Shown: positions 28,716 to 39,099 of the stretch, piece after piece | Layout of the letters: each line of letters opens with the position of its first letter | Position numbering within the stretch: position 1 is the stretch's first letter | Origin: Vibrio cyclitrophicus | GTDB taxonomy: Bacteria > Pseudomonadota > Gammaproteobacteria > Enterobacterales > Vibrionaceae | Reading direction: 5' to 3' | Assembly (NCBI RefSeq): GCF_024347435.1 | Contig: NZ_AP025480.1 | Location: 62,001 to 126,000 of the forward strand | Length of the DNA stretch: 64,000 nucleotides | The notes under the pieces: generated by a model | What the model saw: the letters and a program-made list of their open reading frames with translations, nothing else | The model's database searches: none | Told to the model about the DNA's origin: nothing | Made by a program: the position numbers and the translations under genes

Positions 28716-29030
28716 TTAGACCCAATTGATCTCTTCACCTGCATGTTTCACGCATTCTTCTTTCACCATCTCAAACAATTCCATGCCTGTTTTTGAGCAT
28801 GTCCATTTGTCATCAATTAACTTGAAGTGAAAGCCACCAGATTTAGAGGCTAACCAGATTTCACGCATTGGTTCTTGGCGGTTGATAATAATTTGGCTGC
28901 GGTTTTCAAACTCTAGTGTCATCACGTTACCAGTCACTTCGTAATCAACATCTGCCTCTGATTCATCGATAGCTTCTTCGATGTTTTGCATCTGTATATC
29001 GACCAGTTGATGAAATTCAGTATCGTTCAT
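28716..29030 (-). CDS. cyaY: Frataxin-like iron-sulfur protein CyaY
   Basis: 104 aa, bacterial frataxin. Regulates iron-sulfur cluster assembly by binding IscS and iron. The acidic first helix (NIEEAIDESEADVDYE, residues 16-31) is the iron-binding ridge, and the beta-sheet motif MREIWLASKSGGFHF is conserved. Convergent with cyaA and divergent from lptM, the same order as in E. coli. Confidence 0.95.
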   Translation of the reverse strand: MNDTEFHQLVDIQMQNIEEAIDESEADVDYEVTGNVMTLEFENRSQIIINRQEPMREIWLASKSGGFHFKLIDDKWTCSKTGMELFEMVKEECVKHAGEEINWV

Positions 29031-29105
29031 CCTTTCTATCCTATTGCTTTTCCTGAGTGTGGTGCGATTATAGGGGGCATTGAGTTAATAATCACGATAT
29101 GCAAA

Positions 29106-29222
29106 ATGAAAAAATTAATTACCGCTCTGTTTATGGTGTCCGTTATTGGACTTTCTGGTTGTGGTCAAACGGGTCCGTTGTACGATCCTGAAGATGTTCA
29201 ACAGACCGAACAACCACAATAA
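29106..29222 (+). CDS. lptM: LPS assembly lipoprotein LptM (YifL)
   Basis: 38 codons. A signal peptide ends in the lipobox LSGC (Cys19), then GQTGPLYDPED, the short LptM signature (CG-x-x-GPLY). In E. coli LptM binds LptD in the outer membrane and helps its disulfide maturation. The ATG at 29106 was chosen over longer frames because it opens exactly at MKK before the hydrophobic core. It is upstream of lysA and probably co-transcribed (42-nt gap), as in enterics. Confidence 0.9.
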   Translation: MKKLITALFMVSVIGLSGCGQTGPLYDPEDVQQTEQPQ

Positions 29223-29264
29223 GTGAAAACACGCAGAAATCGTTATTTATAAGGGATAAGAACT

Positions 29265-30518
29265 TTGGATTACTTCAACTATCAGGAAGATGGCCAGCTT
29301 TGGGCTGAGGACGTCGCACTTTCACAACTAGCAGAGCAATATGGTACGCCGCTGTATGTATATTCTCGTGCAACATTAGAACGCCACTGGAATGCGTTTG
29401 ATTCATCGGTTGGTGAGCACCCACACTTAGTGTGTTATGCCGTTAAAGCTAACTCAAACCTCGGCGTATTGAATACTTTGGCTCGTTTGGGCTCTGGTTT
29501 TGATATTGTTTCTGGTGGTGAGTTAGAGCGTGTGGTTGCTGCAGGTGGCGATCCAGCTAAAGTTGTGTTCTCTGGTGTTGGTAAGACAGCCGCAGAAATG
29601 AAGCGTGCGCTTGAGTTAAACATTAAGTGTTTCAATGTAGAGTCTGAGCCAGAACTAGAGCGACTAAATAAAGTGGCAGGTGAACTTGGTGTTAAAGCGC
29701 CGATTTCTCTGCGTATCAACCCAGACGTTGATGCGAACACTCACCCTTACATTTCTACAGGTCTGCGTGACAACAAGTTTGGTATTGCGTTCGACCGTGC
29801 CCCTGCCGTCTATGCTTTTGCAAAAACACTCGATAACTTGTCTATCCATGGTATTGATTGTCACATCGGTTCTCAGTTAACCGATATCGAACCTTTTATC
29901 GATGCCACTGATCGCCTGCTCGCGCTGATTGATCAGCTGCGTTCTGATGGGATTAACATCAAACACCTTGATGTCGGCGGCGGCCTTGGTGTGGTTTATC
30001 GTGATGAATTACCACCACAGCCTTCAGATTACGCAAAAGCTTTATTGGCTCGCTTAGACAATCATTCTGATCTAGAGCTGATTTTCGAGCCTGGAAGAGC
30101 GATTGCTGCTAACGCTGGTGTATTATTGACGAAAGTCGAGTTCCTCAAGCCAACAGAGCATAAGAACTTTGCCATCATCGATGCGGCAATGAGCGACCTG
30201 ATGCGCCCAGCACTTTATCAAGCTTGGCAAGATATTGTGCCAGTCAGCCCTCGTCAGGGTGAAGCCGTGACTTACGACTTGGTTGGTCCGATCTGTGAAA
30301 CGGGTGACTTCTTAGGTAAAGATCGTGACCTTGTTCTCGAAGAAGGCGACCTACTAGCAGTTCGTTCAGCTGGTGCTTATGGCTTCGCGATGTCATCTAA
30401 CTACAACACTCGTTCGCGTGCGGCTGAAGTGATGGTGGATGGCGATAAAACTCACTTGGTTCGTCAGCGTGAAGAGCTTACGAGTTTGTGGGAACTTGAA
30501 AACATTCTTCCGGAGTAA
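29265..30518 (+). CDS. lysA: Diaminopimelate decarboxylase
   Basis: 417 aa. PLP enzyme that turns meso-diaminopimelate into lysine. The PLP lysine lies in CYAVKANSN (near residue 62); HIGSQ, GGGLGV and EPGRAI are phosphate-binding motifs, and CETGD carries the active-site cysteine. The start is a TTG at 29265 with AAGGGA 8 nt before it. Followed 11 nt later by dapF, whose product makes its substrate. Confidence 0.96.
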   Translation: MDYFNYQEDGQLWAEDVALSQLAEQYGTPLYVYSRATLERHWNAFDSSVGEHPHLVCYAVKANSNLGVLNTLARLGSGFDIVSGGELERVVAAGGDPAKVVFSGVGKTAAEMKRALELNIKCFNVESEPELERLNKVAGELGVKAPISLRINPDVDANTHPYISTGLRDNKFGIAFDRAPAVYAFAKTLDNLSIHGIDCHIGSQLTDIEPFIDATDRLLALIDQLRSDGINIKHLDVGGGLGVVYRDELPPQPSDYAKALLARLDNHSDLELIFEPGRAIAANAGVLLTKVEFLKPTEHKNFAIIDAAMSDLMRPALYQAWQDIVPVSPRQGEAVTYDLVGPICETGDFLGKDRDLVLEEGDLLAVRSAGAYGFAMSSNYNTRSRAAEVMVDGDKTHLVRQREELTSLWELENILPE

Positions 30519-30529
30519 TTTTAAGCGTT

Positions 30530-31360
30530 ATGCACTTCCATTTTTCTAAAATGCATGGTTTGGGCAATGATTTCATGGTCGTGGACTGCATTACTCAAAA
30601 TATTTTCTTTTCTCCAGATTTGATCCGTCGTTTGGCGGATCGTCACACTGGTGTGGGGTTTGATCAGCTACTTGTGGTTGAGGCTCCTTATGACCCAGAA
30701 ACTGACTTCCATTACCGCATATTCAATGCGGATGGCAGTGAAGTGGAGCAGTGTGGCAATGGTGCTCGTTGTTTTGCACGATTCGTTCGCATGAAAGGCT
30801 TAACGAATAAGTACAGCATCAACGTAAGCACTAAGAAAGGTAAAATGGTTCTTAAGATTGAAGACAATGACCAGATCACCGTAAACATGGGTGTTCCTGA
30901 GTTCGAACCAGGCAAGATTCCATTCAAGGCGAAACAGTCAGAGAAGACATACATCTTAAGAACGGATGCCCACACTTTATTCTGTGGTGCCGTTAGCATG
31001 GGTAATCCACATGTGGTTACCGTTGTTGATGATGTTGATACCGCTGACGTAGACACCTTGGGCCCACTTCTTGAATCGCATGAGCGTTTCCCAGAGCGAG
31101 TGAATGCTGGCTTTATGCAAGTGATCAGCCGTGATGAAATTCGTTTGCGTGTTTACGAACGTGGTGCGGGTGAAACTCAAGCATGCGGTAGCGGTGCATG
31201 TGGCGCCGTTGCGGTTGGTATCACTCAAGGCTTATTGGCTGAGAATGTGAAAGTTCGTCTGCCTGGAGGTGATTTACAGATCAGCTGGCAAGGTCCGGGT
31301 AAGCCTTTGTTTATGACTGGCCCTGCAACGCATGTGTTTGATGGTCAACTTTCTTGCTAA
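30530..31360 (+). CDS. dapF: Diaminopimelate epimerase
   Basis: 276 aa. PLP-independent epimerase turning LL- into meso-diaminopimelate for lysine and peptidoglycan. The two catalytic cysteines are in [12 protein letters not shown] (near residue 73) and ACGSGACGA (near 219). The N-terminal KMHGLGNDF is also typical. Second enzyme gene of the lysA-dapF unit, followed by DUF484, xerC and yigB in the order known from E. coli. Confidence 0.97.
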   Translation: MHFHFSKMHGLGNDFMVVDCITQNIFFSPDLIRRLADRHTGVGFDQLLVVEAPYDPETDFHYRIFNADGSEVEQCGNGARCFARFVRMKGLTNKYSINVSTKKGKMVLKIEDNDQITVNMGVPEFEPGKIPFKAKQSEKTYILRTDAHTLFCGAVSMGNPHVVTVVDDVDTADVDTLGPLLESHERFPERVNAGFMQVISRDEIRLRVYERGAGETQACGSGACGAVAVGITQGLLAENVKVRLPGGDLQISWQGPGKPLFMTGPATHVFDGQLSC

Positions 31361-31405
31361 GAACGATTCATCACTCATCGATTCATAAAACATAAAGGAT
31401 AGGTT

Positions 31406-32104
31406 TTGTCTTACGTTGAAGCCGACGCACTCACCGCAGAAGTGGTCGCGGAATATTTACGTGATAACCCAGATTTTTTTCAAGACAGGAAAGATTTGGT
31501 TGATCGCCTTGCTATCAATAACGTTGAGCAGGGGGCTGTTTCTCTGGTTGAGGTTCAGCTAAAACGCCAACGCCACAGAATCGAAGAGCTCGAAGAAGAG
31601 ATCACCGGTTTGATGTCGTTGGCTGCAAATAACGATAAGACCTTCTATGAATTTATGGATCTGCAAGCGCAGGTGCTGAAATGCAGTGACTTCATGCAGG
31701 TGATAAAAGCTGTTGAGCAAAAAGCGTTAGATCTAGGGCTTAAGGCTCATGTTCGAATCCTTTCGCAATCAGGTTTTTATCAGCTCAATGAAGAGCGTTA
31801 CTCTAAGTTCTCACTTAACCATTTCAATGGTAAAGATGCTTACTTAGGGCGTTTGAGAAAAACCGACAGACACGATTTGTTTGGTGATTTTCCCGTTCCA
31901 GAGCTAGGCTCTTATGTAGTACTACCGCTCGCTAAGCTGTCTCCATTGGGTTTGCTCGCCTTTTCTAGTGAAGATGGCGGACATTTCCAACCCCATATGG
32001 ACACGCTCTTTTTACGCCATTTAGCGCTGGTAGTAGCTCATTTGGCGGATACCTTACCTTGGCAGATAAATAATGAGCCTAGAGCCCAAAACACCTCTTC
32101 CTAG
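31406..32104 (+). CDS. DUF484 family protein
   Basis: 232 aa, the DUF484 (YigA-type) protein found between dapF and xerC in gammaproteobacteria. VVAEYLRDNPDFFQDRKDLV at residues 12-31 is the family N-terminal helix pair, followed by a coiled coil (about 55-85) and a GAF-like domain with VVLPLAKLSPLGLLAF. Function unknown. The start is TTG 31406 behind AAAGGATAGG. Its 3' end overlaps xerC by 32 nt. Confidence 0.9.
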   Translation: MSYVEADALTAEVVAEYLRDNPDFFQDRKDLVDRLAINNVEQGAVSLVEVQLKRQRHRIEELEEEITGLMSLAANNDKTFYEFMDLQAQVLKCSDFMQVIKAVEQKALDLGLKAHVRILSQSGFYQLNEERYSKFSLNHFNGKDAYLGRLRKTDRHDLFGDFPVPELGSYVVLPLAKLSPLGLLAFSSEDGGHFQPHMDTLFLRHLALVVAHLADTLPWQINNEPRAQNTSS

Positions 32105-33005
32105 CAGCCTTCAAAAGCCACTTTCTCGCTTCTATGAATATCTCAGAAGCGAGAAGGGACTCAGCCTACACACCCAACGTAATTACAAACAACAGCTTGA
32201 AACCATGGCCGCTCATTTAGTAACTCTTGGCCTAAAAGACTGGGGCCAAGTCGATGCGGCGTGGGTAAGACAACTTGCCAGTAAAGGCATGCGAGAGGGA
32301 ATGAAGGCGAGCAGTATTGCGACGCGCTTATCTTCACTGCGCAGCTTCTTTGATTTCCTTGTGTTACGTGGTGAAATGAACGCTAACCCAGCAAAAGGGG
32401 TTTCAGCTCCACGTAAACAACGCCCTTTACCTAAGAACCTCGATGTTGATGAAGTGGGTCAACTGCTTGAAGTGAACGGAGATGACCCATTATCGATTCG
32501 TGATCGAGCGATGATGGAAGTGATGTATGGTGCAGGCTTGCGACTCGCTGAATTAGTCGGAATCAACCTTAAAGATGTATTAGGCCGGCAGGGTGAAATC
32601 CGAGTGATTGGTAAAGGTGACAAAGAACGTAAAGCGCCGTTTTCTGGTTTAGCTAAAGAGTGGGTCGATAAATGGCTTAAAGTTCGTGGTGAATTGGCTT
32701 CACCGGGTGAAACCGCCCTGTTTGTGTCAAAACTAGGGACCCGTATCTCTCATCGCAGCGTACAAAAGCGTATGGAAGAGTGGGGTAAGAAGCAATCCGT
32801 CGCGAGTCACATTAGCCCACATAAATTGCGTCACTCTTTTGCAACACATGTGCTTGAGTCGAGCCAAAATCTTCGCGCAGTTCAAGAGTTACTTGGACAT
32901 GAAAATATCTCGACGACCCAAGTGTATACCCACTTAGATTTCCAGCACCTGGCACAAGCTTATGATCAGGCTCATCCGAGAGCTCGTAAGAAGAATAGAG
33001 ATTAG
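32073..33005 (+). CDS. xerC: Tyrosine recombinase XerC
   Basis: 310 aa. With XerD it resolves chromosome dimers at dif. N-terminal SAM-like domain (about 15-100) and catalytic domain with all expected residues: Arg in GAGLRLAELVG, Lys in GKGDKERK, H-x-x-R in PHKLRHSFATH, His in LGHENIS and the nucleophile Tyr in QVYTHLD. The ATG at 32073 lies within the DUF484 gene (32-nt overlap) without a strong ribosome binding site, suggesting translational coupling. Confidence 0.96.
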   Translation: MSLEPKTPLPSSLQKPLSRFYEYLRSEKGLSLHTQRNYKQQLETMAAHLVTLGLKDWGQVDAAWVRQLASKGMREGMKASSIATRLSSLRSFFDFLVLRGEMNANPAKGVSAPRKQRPLPKNLDVDEVGQLLEVNGDDPLSIRDRAMMEVMYGAGLRLAELVGINLKDVLGRQGEIRVIGKGDKERKAPFSGLAKEWVDKWLKVRGELASPGETALFVSKLGTRISHRSVQKRMEEWGKKQSVASHISPHKLRHSFATHVLESSQNLRAVQELLGHENISTTQVYTHLDFQHLAQAYDQAHPRARKKNRD

Positions 33006-33020
33006 ATTAAAGGGTTTACT

Positions 33021-33737
33021 ATGCGAATTTATCGAGGGTTAAAGCCCATCAAAGCCATGACCTTTGACTTAGATGACACCTTGTATGACAACTGGCCTGT
33101 GATCATGAAGGTTGAGAAGGAGATGGCACAGTGGCTTTATCAAAAGCACCCAGTGTCGGCTTCTTTATCGCTCGAAGAGTGGCAGGGCATCAAGCAGCAA
33201 GTCGCATCTGAAAATCCAACCTTAAAACATGATGTCACTGTGTGGCGTGAAACTCAGATTAAAATTGGTTTGCTGCAATTGGGCTATTCTCTGCGGCAAG
33301 CAGAACAAGCGGCTCGAGAGGGTATTGAGCATGCCTTGTGGTTGCGTAATCAAGTCGATGTGCCTCAAGAAACACACCGAGTGATGACAGAACTCAGCCA
33401 GCGTATTTCGCTCGTTGCGATTACTAATGGTAACGTCGATCCGCATAAAATAGGGTTAGGACAGTACTTTCAGTTAATCCTCAAAGCTGGTCCTGACGGT
33501 AAAGCAAAGCCTTACCCTGATATGTTTGATACCGCTCAGCAGTACTTAGGGTTCGATGCTGAGAATATCCTTCATGTTGGTGATCATCTCAGAACTGACG
33601 TCTATGGGGCGAAGCGAAATGGCTTCCAAGCATGCTGGTTTAATGATACGGGTTCCAATTTATATCTATCTTCTAAGGCAAGTGTGTTACCTGATGTTGA
33701 AATAGATCAGCTCAGCGACCTTATGCGACTCATTTAA
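33021..33737 (+). CDS. yigB: HAD phosphatase YigB
   Basis: 238 aa. HAD-superfamily hydrolase with the nucleophile motif DLDDTLYDN (about residues 16-24), motif II ITNGN, the lysine in GKAKPYPDMF and motif IV HVGDHLRTDVYGA. E. coli YigB dephosphorylates a riboflavin pathway intermediate and FMN. Position directly after xerC (15 nt) supports the ortholog call; last gene of the lptM-lysA-dapF-DUF484-xerC-yigB run. Confidence 0.9.
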   Translation: MRIYRGLKPIKAMTFDLDDTLYDNWPVIMKVEKEMAQWLYQKHPVSASLSLEEWQGIKQQVASENPTLKHDVTVWRETQIKIGLLQLGYSLRQAEQAAREGIEHALWLRNQVDVPQETHRVMTELSQRISLVAITNGNVDPHKIGLGQYFQLILKAGPDGKAKPYPDMFDTAQQYLGFDAENILHVGDHLRTDVYGAKRNGFQACWFNDTGSNLYLSSKASVLPDVEIDQLSDLMRLI

Positions 33738-33905
33738 TCGCCACTATAAGCTTATCGTGTCGCATTTATGATAATGAATTGTTACAGTAGGCGCCATTAA
33801 AAGCCGGTTTAGGCTAGGATAATTGGCGGCTATTTTTATAGATTCATTTCAGTCAAGCAGAGGTTGCGGGTTATTCAATTCACTCGATTTTGAACAAGGG
33901 TTGGC

Positions 33906-36404
33906 ATGCAAACATTTACATTTCTCGCAAATACTGAGGAGTTATTTAAGTCTCAATTTAATCTGCGAGAGTGGAGTGACAACAAACAATACCTTATCCA
34001 GCTCTTTTCTGCTCAATCTTCTGATGTCGCTCGTGGAATCGCGAGTATTGCCTTAAAGCGTTTAAATCGTGCGACGCTAATTGGGCAAAGTGCACGCCAT
34101 GTTATTTGTGACAACTGCCTTGAAAGTACGTGTACGTTAATCATTATCAGTGAATTTAACGAAACTCGTTTATCTACTGCTGTTCAGCCTTTTACTGGCA
34201 ACCCTAGTCATGACAGCCAAGCGTTAACTGCTCAGTTAAACCTATCTGAAGATACCAAGACCGTGATCAGTCTATGTGATCAGGTTGAAGGTCGTGATTA
34301 CCCTATCTATAACGCCTTTGAGAATCTGCCTTACGCTTTGCCGGTGGCTGGTGGGTTATGTCATGAGAATGAATTTGGTCGTTGGGTGATGCACAACGAA
34401 GAAATTTATCAGCACGCTTGTGTCGCTGTTGCTTTGAGTAACCCTAAATTAAAAGTTTGGTCAGATGCTTATTCTGAGTGGAACCCGATCGGGATGAAGC
34501 TGCGAGTAACGCGCGCTGAGGGTCATCGCTTATATGCATTAAATGATAAGCCTGCCATCGAGGTTTTCAAACATTACCTTGCCGATGGAAAAGATCTTCC
34601 CTTTAGTCAACTGATGAGCTTTCCACTTTATCGAGAACTTGGCAGAAAGAAGGGTATCTCAACGCCGCTACGTATTAATGATGATGGCAGTATAGAGTTT
34701 GATAGCCCTTGGCATGTCGGTGAAGAGGCGCAGTTTTGTTATAACCACCCCTCTTTGACCGCGGAAAAGGTGCGCCACGGTGCCGAGATGCTGGCCATCC
34801 ATCAGCCTGAGTCTGTGATTATCTATAACTGCGTCTCTCGACTTGAATTCATCGATAGTAAACTTGAACTGAAGCCATTCGAAGGAATCGTGAATACGTG
34901 CGGAGCATACTGCATGGGTGAGCTATATCGCAATGAAGATCGCCAAGAGATACTTCATCATAGTCTTACTTATATTGCGATGAGAGAGTCGGACGAGATC
35001 GATGAGTTTCGCTGTGGGGGTTATCAGCGTGACTCTACAGTATCACCATTGCTTAATTTAGTAAGAAATGCCGTTGCTGATCTCGATCGCATGAATATTC
35101 AGATGGAGGAAAAACTTCATCAACAGGCACGTCGTTTAACGGAAAGTTATCGTATTGACTCTCGTACCGGGCTGCCTAATCGCATTGTATTAAAAGAACG
35201 CCTCAATATGATTCTCTTCACTGAGCACCTGTTGACGCTCAAACTGACCAATTTCCACCAAGTGAACGAGAAATATGGCTACCAAGTAGGGGATCAGTTA
35301 TTACAGGATCTCTCTAATTACTTTGTAGAGCGATTGCACCTTCGCGTGGTTAAGGAATCCAAGGTAAAGGTAGAGCTGTTCAGTATTGGTGTTGGTGAGT
35401 GGGCTATCATCTTTAATGCAAGTGTTGATAGTACAAAGATAGAGCAACGTTTCGTCGAGTTCGCTGATGATATCGAACACACCAACTTTGAACCCTATGG
35501 ACTCACTGATATTGATTATCTCTCAGTATCGTTATGCGGTGGTTTTGCGAGCCGTTGTGATTTCTTAAGCGACAGCGGTGATCAGATCTTATTAAAGGCC
35601 ATTGAAGCTCGTCGTTATGGTGTGCGAAATAATACTCACATTACTAATGCTAAGAATATTCAAGTCAGCGAAGAAGATCGTAAGGAGCAACTTGGTTGGT
35701 TGAGTTGTGTAAGCCGAGCGATCTTAGATCAGAACATAATTACCTACTCACAACCTATTGTAGCGGCGGGGACTCATGAAATGATCGCTCAAGAGTGCTT
35801 GGTCAGAATCATGGAATCAGATGGCTCGATTATCCCTCCTGGTAAGTTCTTACCTATCATTGCTGATACGCATCTTTATACTCGTCTTAGCCGACATATG
35901 ATTAAAAGCACCATCGGTTATATGGCGGATAAGCAGAGCTCGTTCTCTATCAATCTATCCCCGCAAGATTTATTGAGCGATAAGACGCTTGAGGTTCTTG
36001 AGGCGGCGATTAGCGGTATGAATGATCCGACTCGACTTGGTTTAGAGGTTTTAGAATCAGAGCAGATTAAAGACTATGGCCGAATGATTGAGGTATGTGA
36101 TCACTTCCGTGCTCTAGGGACGAGAATCATTGTCGATGACTTTGGCTCAGGCTATTCCAATATTGATGAAATCATCAAGCTTGAACCGCAAGTCATTAAG
36201 TTGGACGGCAGTTTGATTCGCAACATTGATAAGGACGAAAAACAGAGAAATATCACCTCTCAACTGGTGCGTTTATGTCAGGTGTTTAATGCTAAAACAG
36301 TCGCTGAATTTGTTCATAACCAACAGGTTTGTGATATCGCGGAGCAAATGGGTGTCGACTACCTACAAGGTTATCACTTTGGTGAGCCTAAGCGATTGTT
36401 TTAA
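33906..36404 (+). CDS. FIST - degenerate GGDEF - EAL protein (c-di-GMP phosphodiesterase), copy 1
   Basis: 832 aa, no signal peptide or membrane span seen. Residues about 1-365 form a FIST-type sensor (N and C parts; proposed small-ligand binding), then a helical linker (about 380-412), a GGDEF-fold domain (RTGLPNR near 416) whose signature is replaced by GVGEW near 496, so cyclase activity is unlikely, and an EAL domain from about 590. The EAL residues are present: ECLVR, INLS, GLEVLE, VDDFGSGYS, VIKLDG, AEF, YLQGYHF. It should be a c-di-GMP phosphodiesterase. AAGGG lies 5 nt before the ATG. Position after yigB matches, from memory, V. cholerae VC0130. A paralog follows in tandem. Confidence 0.88.
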   Translation: MQTFTFLANTEELFKSQFNLREWSDNKQYLIQLFSAQSSDVARGIASIALKRLNRATLIGQSARHVICDNCLESTCTLIIISEFNETRLSTAVQPFTGNPSHDSQALTAQLNLSEDTKTVISLCDQVEGRDYPIYNAFENLPYALPVAGGLCHENEFGRWVMHNEEIYQHACVAVALSNPKLKVWSDAYSEWNPIGMKLRVTRAEGHRLYALNDKPAIEVFKHYLADGKDLPFSQLMSFPLYRELGRKKGISTPLRINDDGSIEFDSPWHVGEEAQFCYNHPSLTAEKVRHGAEMLAIHQPESVIIYNCVSRLEFIDSKLELKPFEGIVNTCGAYCMGELYRNEDRQEILHHSLTYIAMRESDEIDEFRCGGYQRDSTVSPLLNLVRNAVADLDRMNIQMEEKLHQQARRLTESYRIDSRTGLPNRIVLKERLNMILFTEHLLTLKLTNFHQVNEKYGYQVGDQLLQDLSNYFVERLHLRVVKESKVKVELFSIGVGEWAIIFNASVDSTKIEQRFVEFADDIEHTNFEPYGLTDIDYLSVSLCGGFASRCDFLSDSGDQILLKAIEARRYGVRNNTHITNAKNIQVSEEDRKEQLGWLSCVSRAILDQNIITYSQPIVAAGTHEMIAQECLVRIMESDGSIIPPGKFLPIIADTHLYTRLSRHMIKSTIGYMADKQSSFSINLSPQDLLSDKTLEVLEAAISGMNDPTRLGLEVLESEQIKDYGRMIEVCDHFRALGTRIIVDDFGSGYSNIDEIIKLEPQVIKLDGSLIRNIDKDEKQRNITSQLVRLCQVFNAKTVAEFVHNQQVCDIAEQMGVDYLQGYHFGEPKRLF

Positions 36405-36590
36405 AATACAAAGGTCAGGCTGTTATACGATATATCTATTGAACGGCGCGCAATCACAGCTCACCGCCTGGTTTTATTGAAATGAATGATGTTTAACTAA
36501 CGTCACATTATTAGTACGACGATCGTAATTATTCCGTGCAAGCTGTATTTATACTAAGCACAATGACGAATCATTAACGTAACGATTAAT

Positions 36591-39077
36591 GTGAATATGC
36601 AGTCGACCTCTCTCCTGATACAAGACATAGAACAAACCCAACATGAATTGGACAAGATAGATTTTCATAAACATGAAAGTTTGCTGATTCAGGTGTTTTC
36701 TTCTTTCGAGAAAGGTTCGGTTTTGGCTGCCTGCCAAGTGATTAAATCGATTTTCCCCAACGCCAAACTCATTGGTTGTAGTGCAAACCACTACATCAGC
36801 CAAGGTGTCATCCTGCATCAAGGCCTTTATCTTATTGTCACTCGCTTTGACGCGACGTCTTACACTTGCGGTATTGTGGAGTACAGTGAGCAGCCTCTAC
36901 TCGATAGTGGAATGATGGCGGAGCAACTGCAGTGTCATGCCGAAACTCAAAGTATCATCTGTTTCGCAGATCGCTTGCAGATAAACAACCGAGCTCTGTT
37001 TGCAGCGTTTGAGCAATCGAGATACTCATTACCTATTTGTGGTGGTGCCTCTACCATTACAGAGGGGGGCCGATGGGTAATGCTCAATGGTGTCTGTTAT
37101 GAAAATGCCTATGTGATGGTGGCGTTGCACAGCTCAAAGCTTGCCATTACCAAAGGTTATTACACTGAGTGGAATCCAATCGGTCGAACCTTTCGAGTGA
37201 CGGGCGCTCAAGATAATCGGTTAGCAGAATTGGATGGAATGCCGATTCGTGATCTTTATAATCGTTACCTTGCTGATGGTCTGGAGGTCCCTTTTGAACA
37301 GTTGCACAACTTCCCTTTGATGGTTGGCGACCCAAAAGAGCAAAATATTCACCTGCCACTTGAGGTCATGGAGTGCGGAGAGATAGAGTTCAGTGGTCAG
37401 TTTCAGGTGGGCGATGAGGTCAGATTTTGTTATGACCACCCCTCATTGACTTTAGAGCAAGTTAGGCTTGGCGTTCAACAAATTGCCTCACATAAACCAG
37501 AACAGCTCTTTATCTATAACTGCACTTCTCGAATCGACTTTATCGATGGTAACCAAGAGGTAGAGGTTTTCCAAAAGCTGGCGGATACTTACGGTGTTTA
37601 TTGTATGGGCGAGCTTTATCAAGATACGGGTCAACAAAGAATCTTGCATCATAGCTTAACTTATCTCGCCCTAAGAGAAGGGGAAGGTAAGGCTGCGTTG
37701 CCACTCGAAACACAACCAGCAACCAATATATCCCCGCTATTTTCACTGATTCGAAACGCACTGCTTGATGTCGATGATATGAACAACAGTATGGCCAGTA
37801 AGATTCAACAGCAAGCGACTGCATTGACTGCGAGCTACCGAATTGATCGCCGTACTGGCTTACCCAATCGAAGTGTTCTGCGTGAAGCATTGTCGACAAT
37901 GAGTTTTTATAGCCATTTATTAACGCTGAAGGTCACCACCTTTGGTCAAATCAATGAGAAGTACGGTTATCGAGTAGGTGATAAGCTTCTGCATGATTTG
38001 AGTGAATACCTTCAAAAAGCACTTTTGAAGTTCTTTGATGAGAGTTGCCAACTTTATAGTATTGGCATTGGCGAGTGGGCCGTGGTTTTTGACAGTTGGG
38101 CTAGTCAAGAGCAAATCCACCAGCGTTTCTCTGAATTTGCAGATCAAACCGAGCATGTCAACTTTGAGCCAATGGGGTTACCGGATATCGATTATCTTTC
38201 GGTTTCAGTCTGTGCTGGTGTCGCGAGTCGTCGCGATTTCCCTACGACCTCCATTGATGATTTATTACTGAAAGCGATTGAAGCTCGACGCAGCGCGGTG
38301 AGTCAGAATAAACATCTGGTGAGTGCTAAGGCGTTAATCCAATTAGAGAAGCATCGCCAAGAACAACTCGGTTGGCTATCGTGTGTCAGCCGCGCGGTGC
38401 TCAACCAAAATATTGTTGCTTGCTCGCAACCCATTGTGTCGGCACATAGTCATCAATTAGAAAGCTACGAGTGCTTGGTTCGAATCGAAGAAGATGGCCA
38501 GCTGATCGCACCGGGTAAGTTCTTACCTATTATTGAGGGTACCCACCTCTATACACGCTTAAGTCGCCAAATGATAACGCGCACCTTTGATTTCATGAGC
38601 CAGAGAACCGATTCGTTCTCAATTAACTTAGCGCCACAAGATTTCAGCAATGAGAAAACCATTTTACACCTTGAGCAAGCCATCAAAAAAATTAGCCACC
38701 CACAGCGTATTGGTTTAGAGGTGTTAGAAACTGAGCAAATTCAGGATTACGGTCGCTTGATCGAGGTGTGTAATCACTTTCGCGATCTTGGGGTGAATAT
38801 CATTGTCGATGACTTTGGTTCTGGCTATTCGAACATCGATGAAATATTGAAACTGGAACCACAAGTGATAAAGCTCGATGGCAGCTTGATTCGCAATATC
38901 GATAAAGATAAGAAGCAACGCAAAATAGCTCAACAACTCGTCAGTCTGTGTCATATCTTAAACGCTAAGACGGTAGCGGAGTTCGTACATAATGAACAGG
39001 TATGTCGAATAGCAGAGGATATGGGGGTTGATTACTTGCAGGGGTATCATTTTGGTGAACCCAAGCGTCTGTTTTGA
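36591..39077 (+). CDS. FIST - degenerate GGDEF - EAL protein (c-di-GMP phosphodiesterase), copy 2
   Basis: 828 aa, collinear paralog of the preceding gene: FIST sensor (about 1-370), linker, GGDEF-fold domain with GIGEW in place of GGDEF (near 491), intact EAL domain (ECLVR near 627, NLAPQD, GLEVLETE, VDDFGSGYS, VIKLDG, AEF, YLQGYHF). The C-terminal 130 residues are nearly the same in both, while the FIST halves differ much more, which suggests different inputs and one output. Start uncertain: GTG 36591 or ATG 36597, neither with a good ribosome binding site. The 186-nt gap has a possible TATACT -10 at 36550, so it may have its own promoter. Confidence 0.87.
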   Translation: MNMQSTSLLIQDIEQTQHELDKIDFHKHESLLIQVFSSFEKGSVLAACQVIKSIFPNAKLIGCSANHYISQGVILHQGLYLIVTRFDATSYTCGIVEYSEQPLLDSGMMAEQLQCHAETQSIICFADRLQINNRALFAAFEQSRYSLPICGGASTITEGGRWVMLNGVCYENAYVMVALHSSKLAITKGYYTEWNPIGRTFRVTGAQDNRLAELDGMPIRDLYNRYLADGLEVPFEQLHNFPLMVGDPKEQNIHLPLEVMECGEIEFSGQFQVGDEVRFCYDHPSLTLEQVRLGVQQIASHKPEQLFIYNCTSRIDFIDGNQEVEVFQKLADTYGVYCMGELYQDTGQQRILHHSLTYLALREGEGKAALPLETQPATNISPLFSLIRNALLDVDDMNNSMASKIQQQATALTASYRIDRRTGLPNRSVLREALSTMSFYSHLLTLKVTTFGQINEKYGYRVGDKLLHDLSEYLQKALLKFFDESCQLYSIGIGEWAVVFDSWASQEQIHQRFSEFADQTEHVNFEPMGLPDIDYLSVSVCAGVASRRDFPTTSIDDLLLKAIEARRSAVSQNKHLVSAKALIQLEKHRQEQLGWLSCVSRAVLNQNIVACSQPIVSAHSHQLESYECLVRIEEDGQLIAPGKFLPIIEGTHLYTRLSRQMITRTFDFMSQRTDSFSINLAPQDFSNEKTILHLEQAIKKISHPQRIGLEVLETEQIQDYGRLIEVCNHFRDLGVNIIVDDFGSGYSNIDEILKLEPQVIKLDGSLIRNIDKDKKQRKIAQQLVSLCHILNAKTVAEFVHNEQVCRIAEDMGVDYLQGYHFGEPKRLF

Positions 39078-39099
39078 TGGGGCGATTGACGTAGCCGAT

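Noticed and set aside
35380..35420. Active diguanylate cyclase in the FIST-EAL proteins
   Set aside because: The GGDEF signature is GVGEW in one and GIGEW in the other, lacking the catalytic acidic pair.
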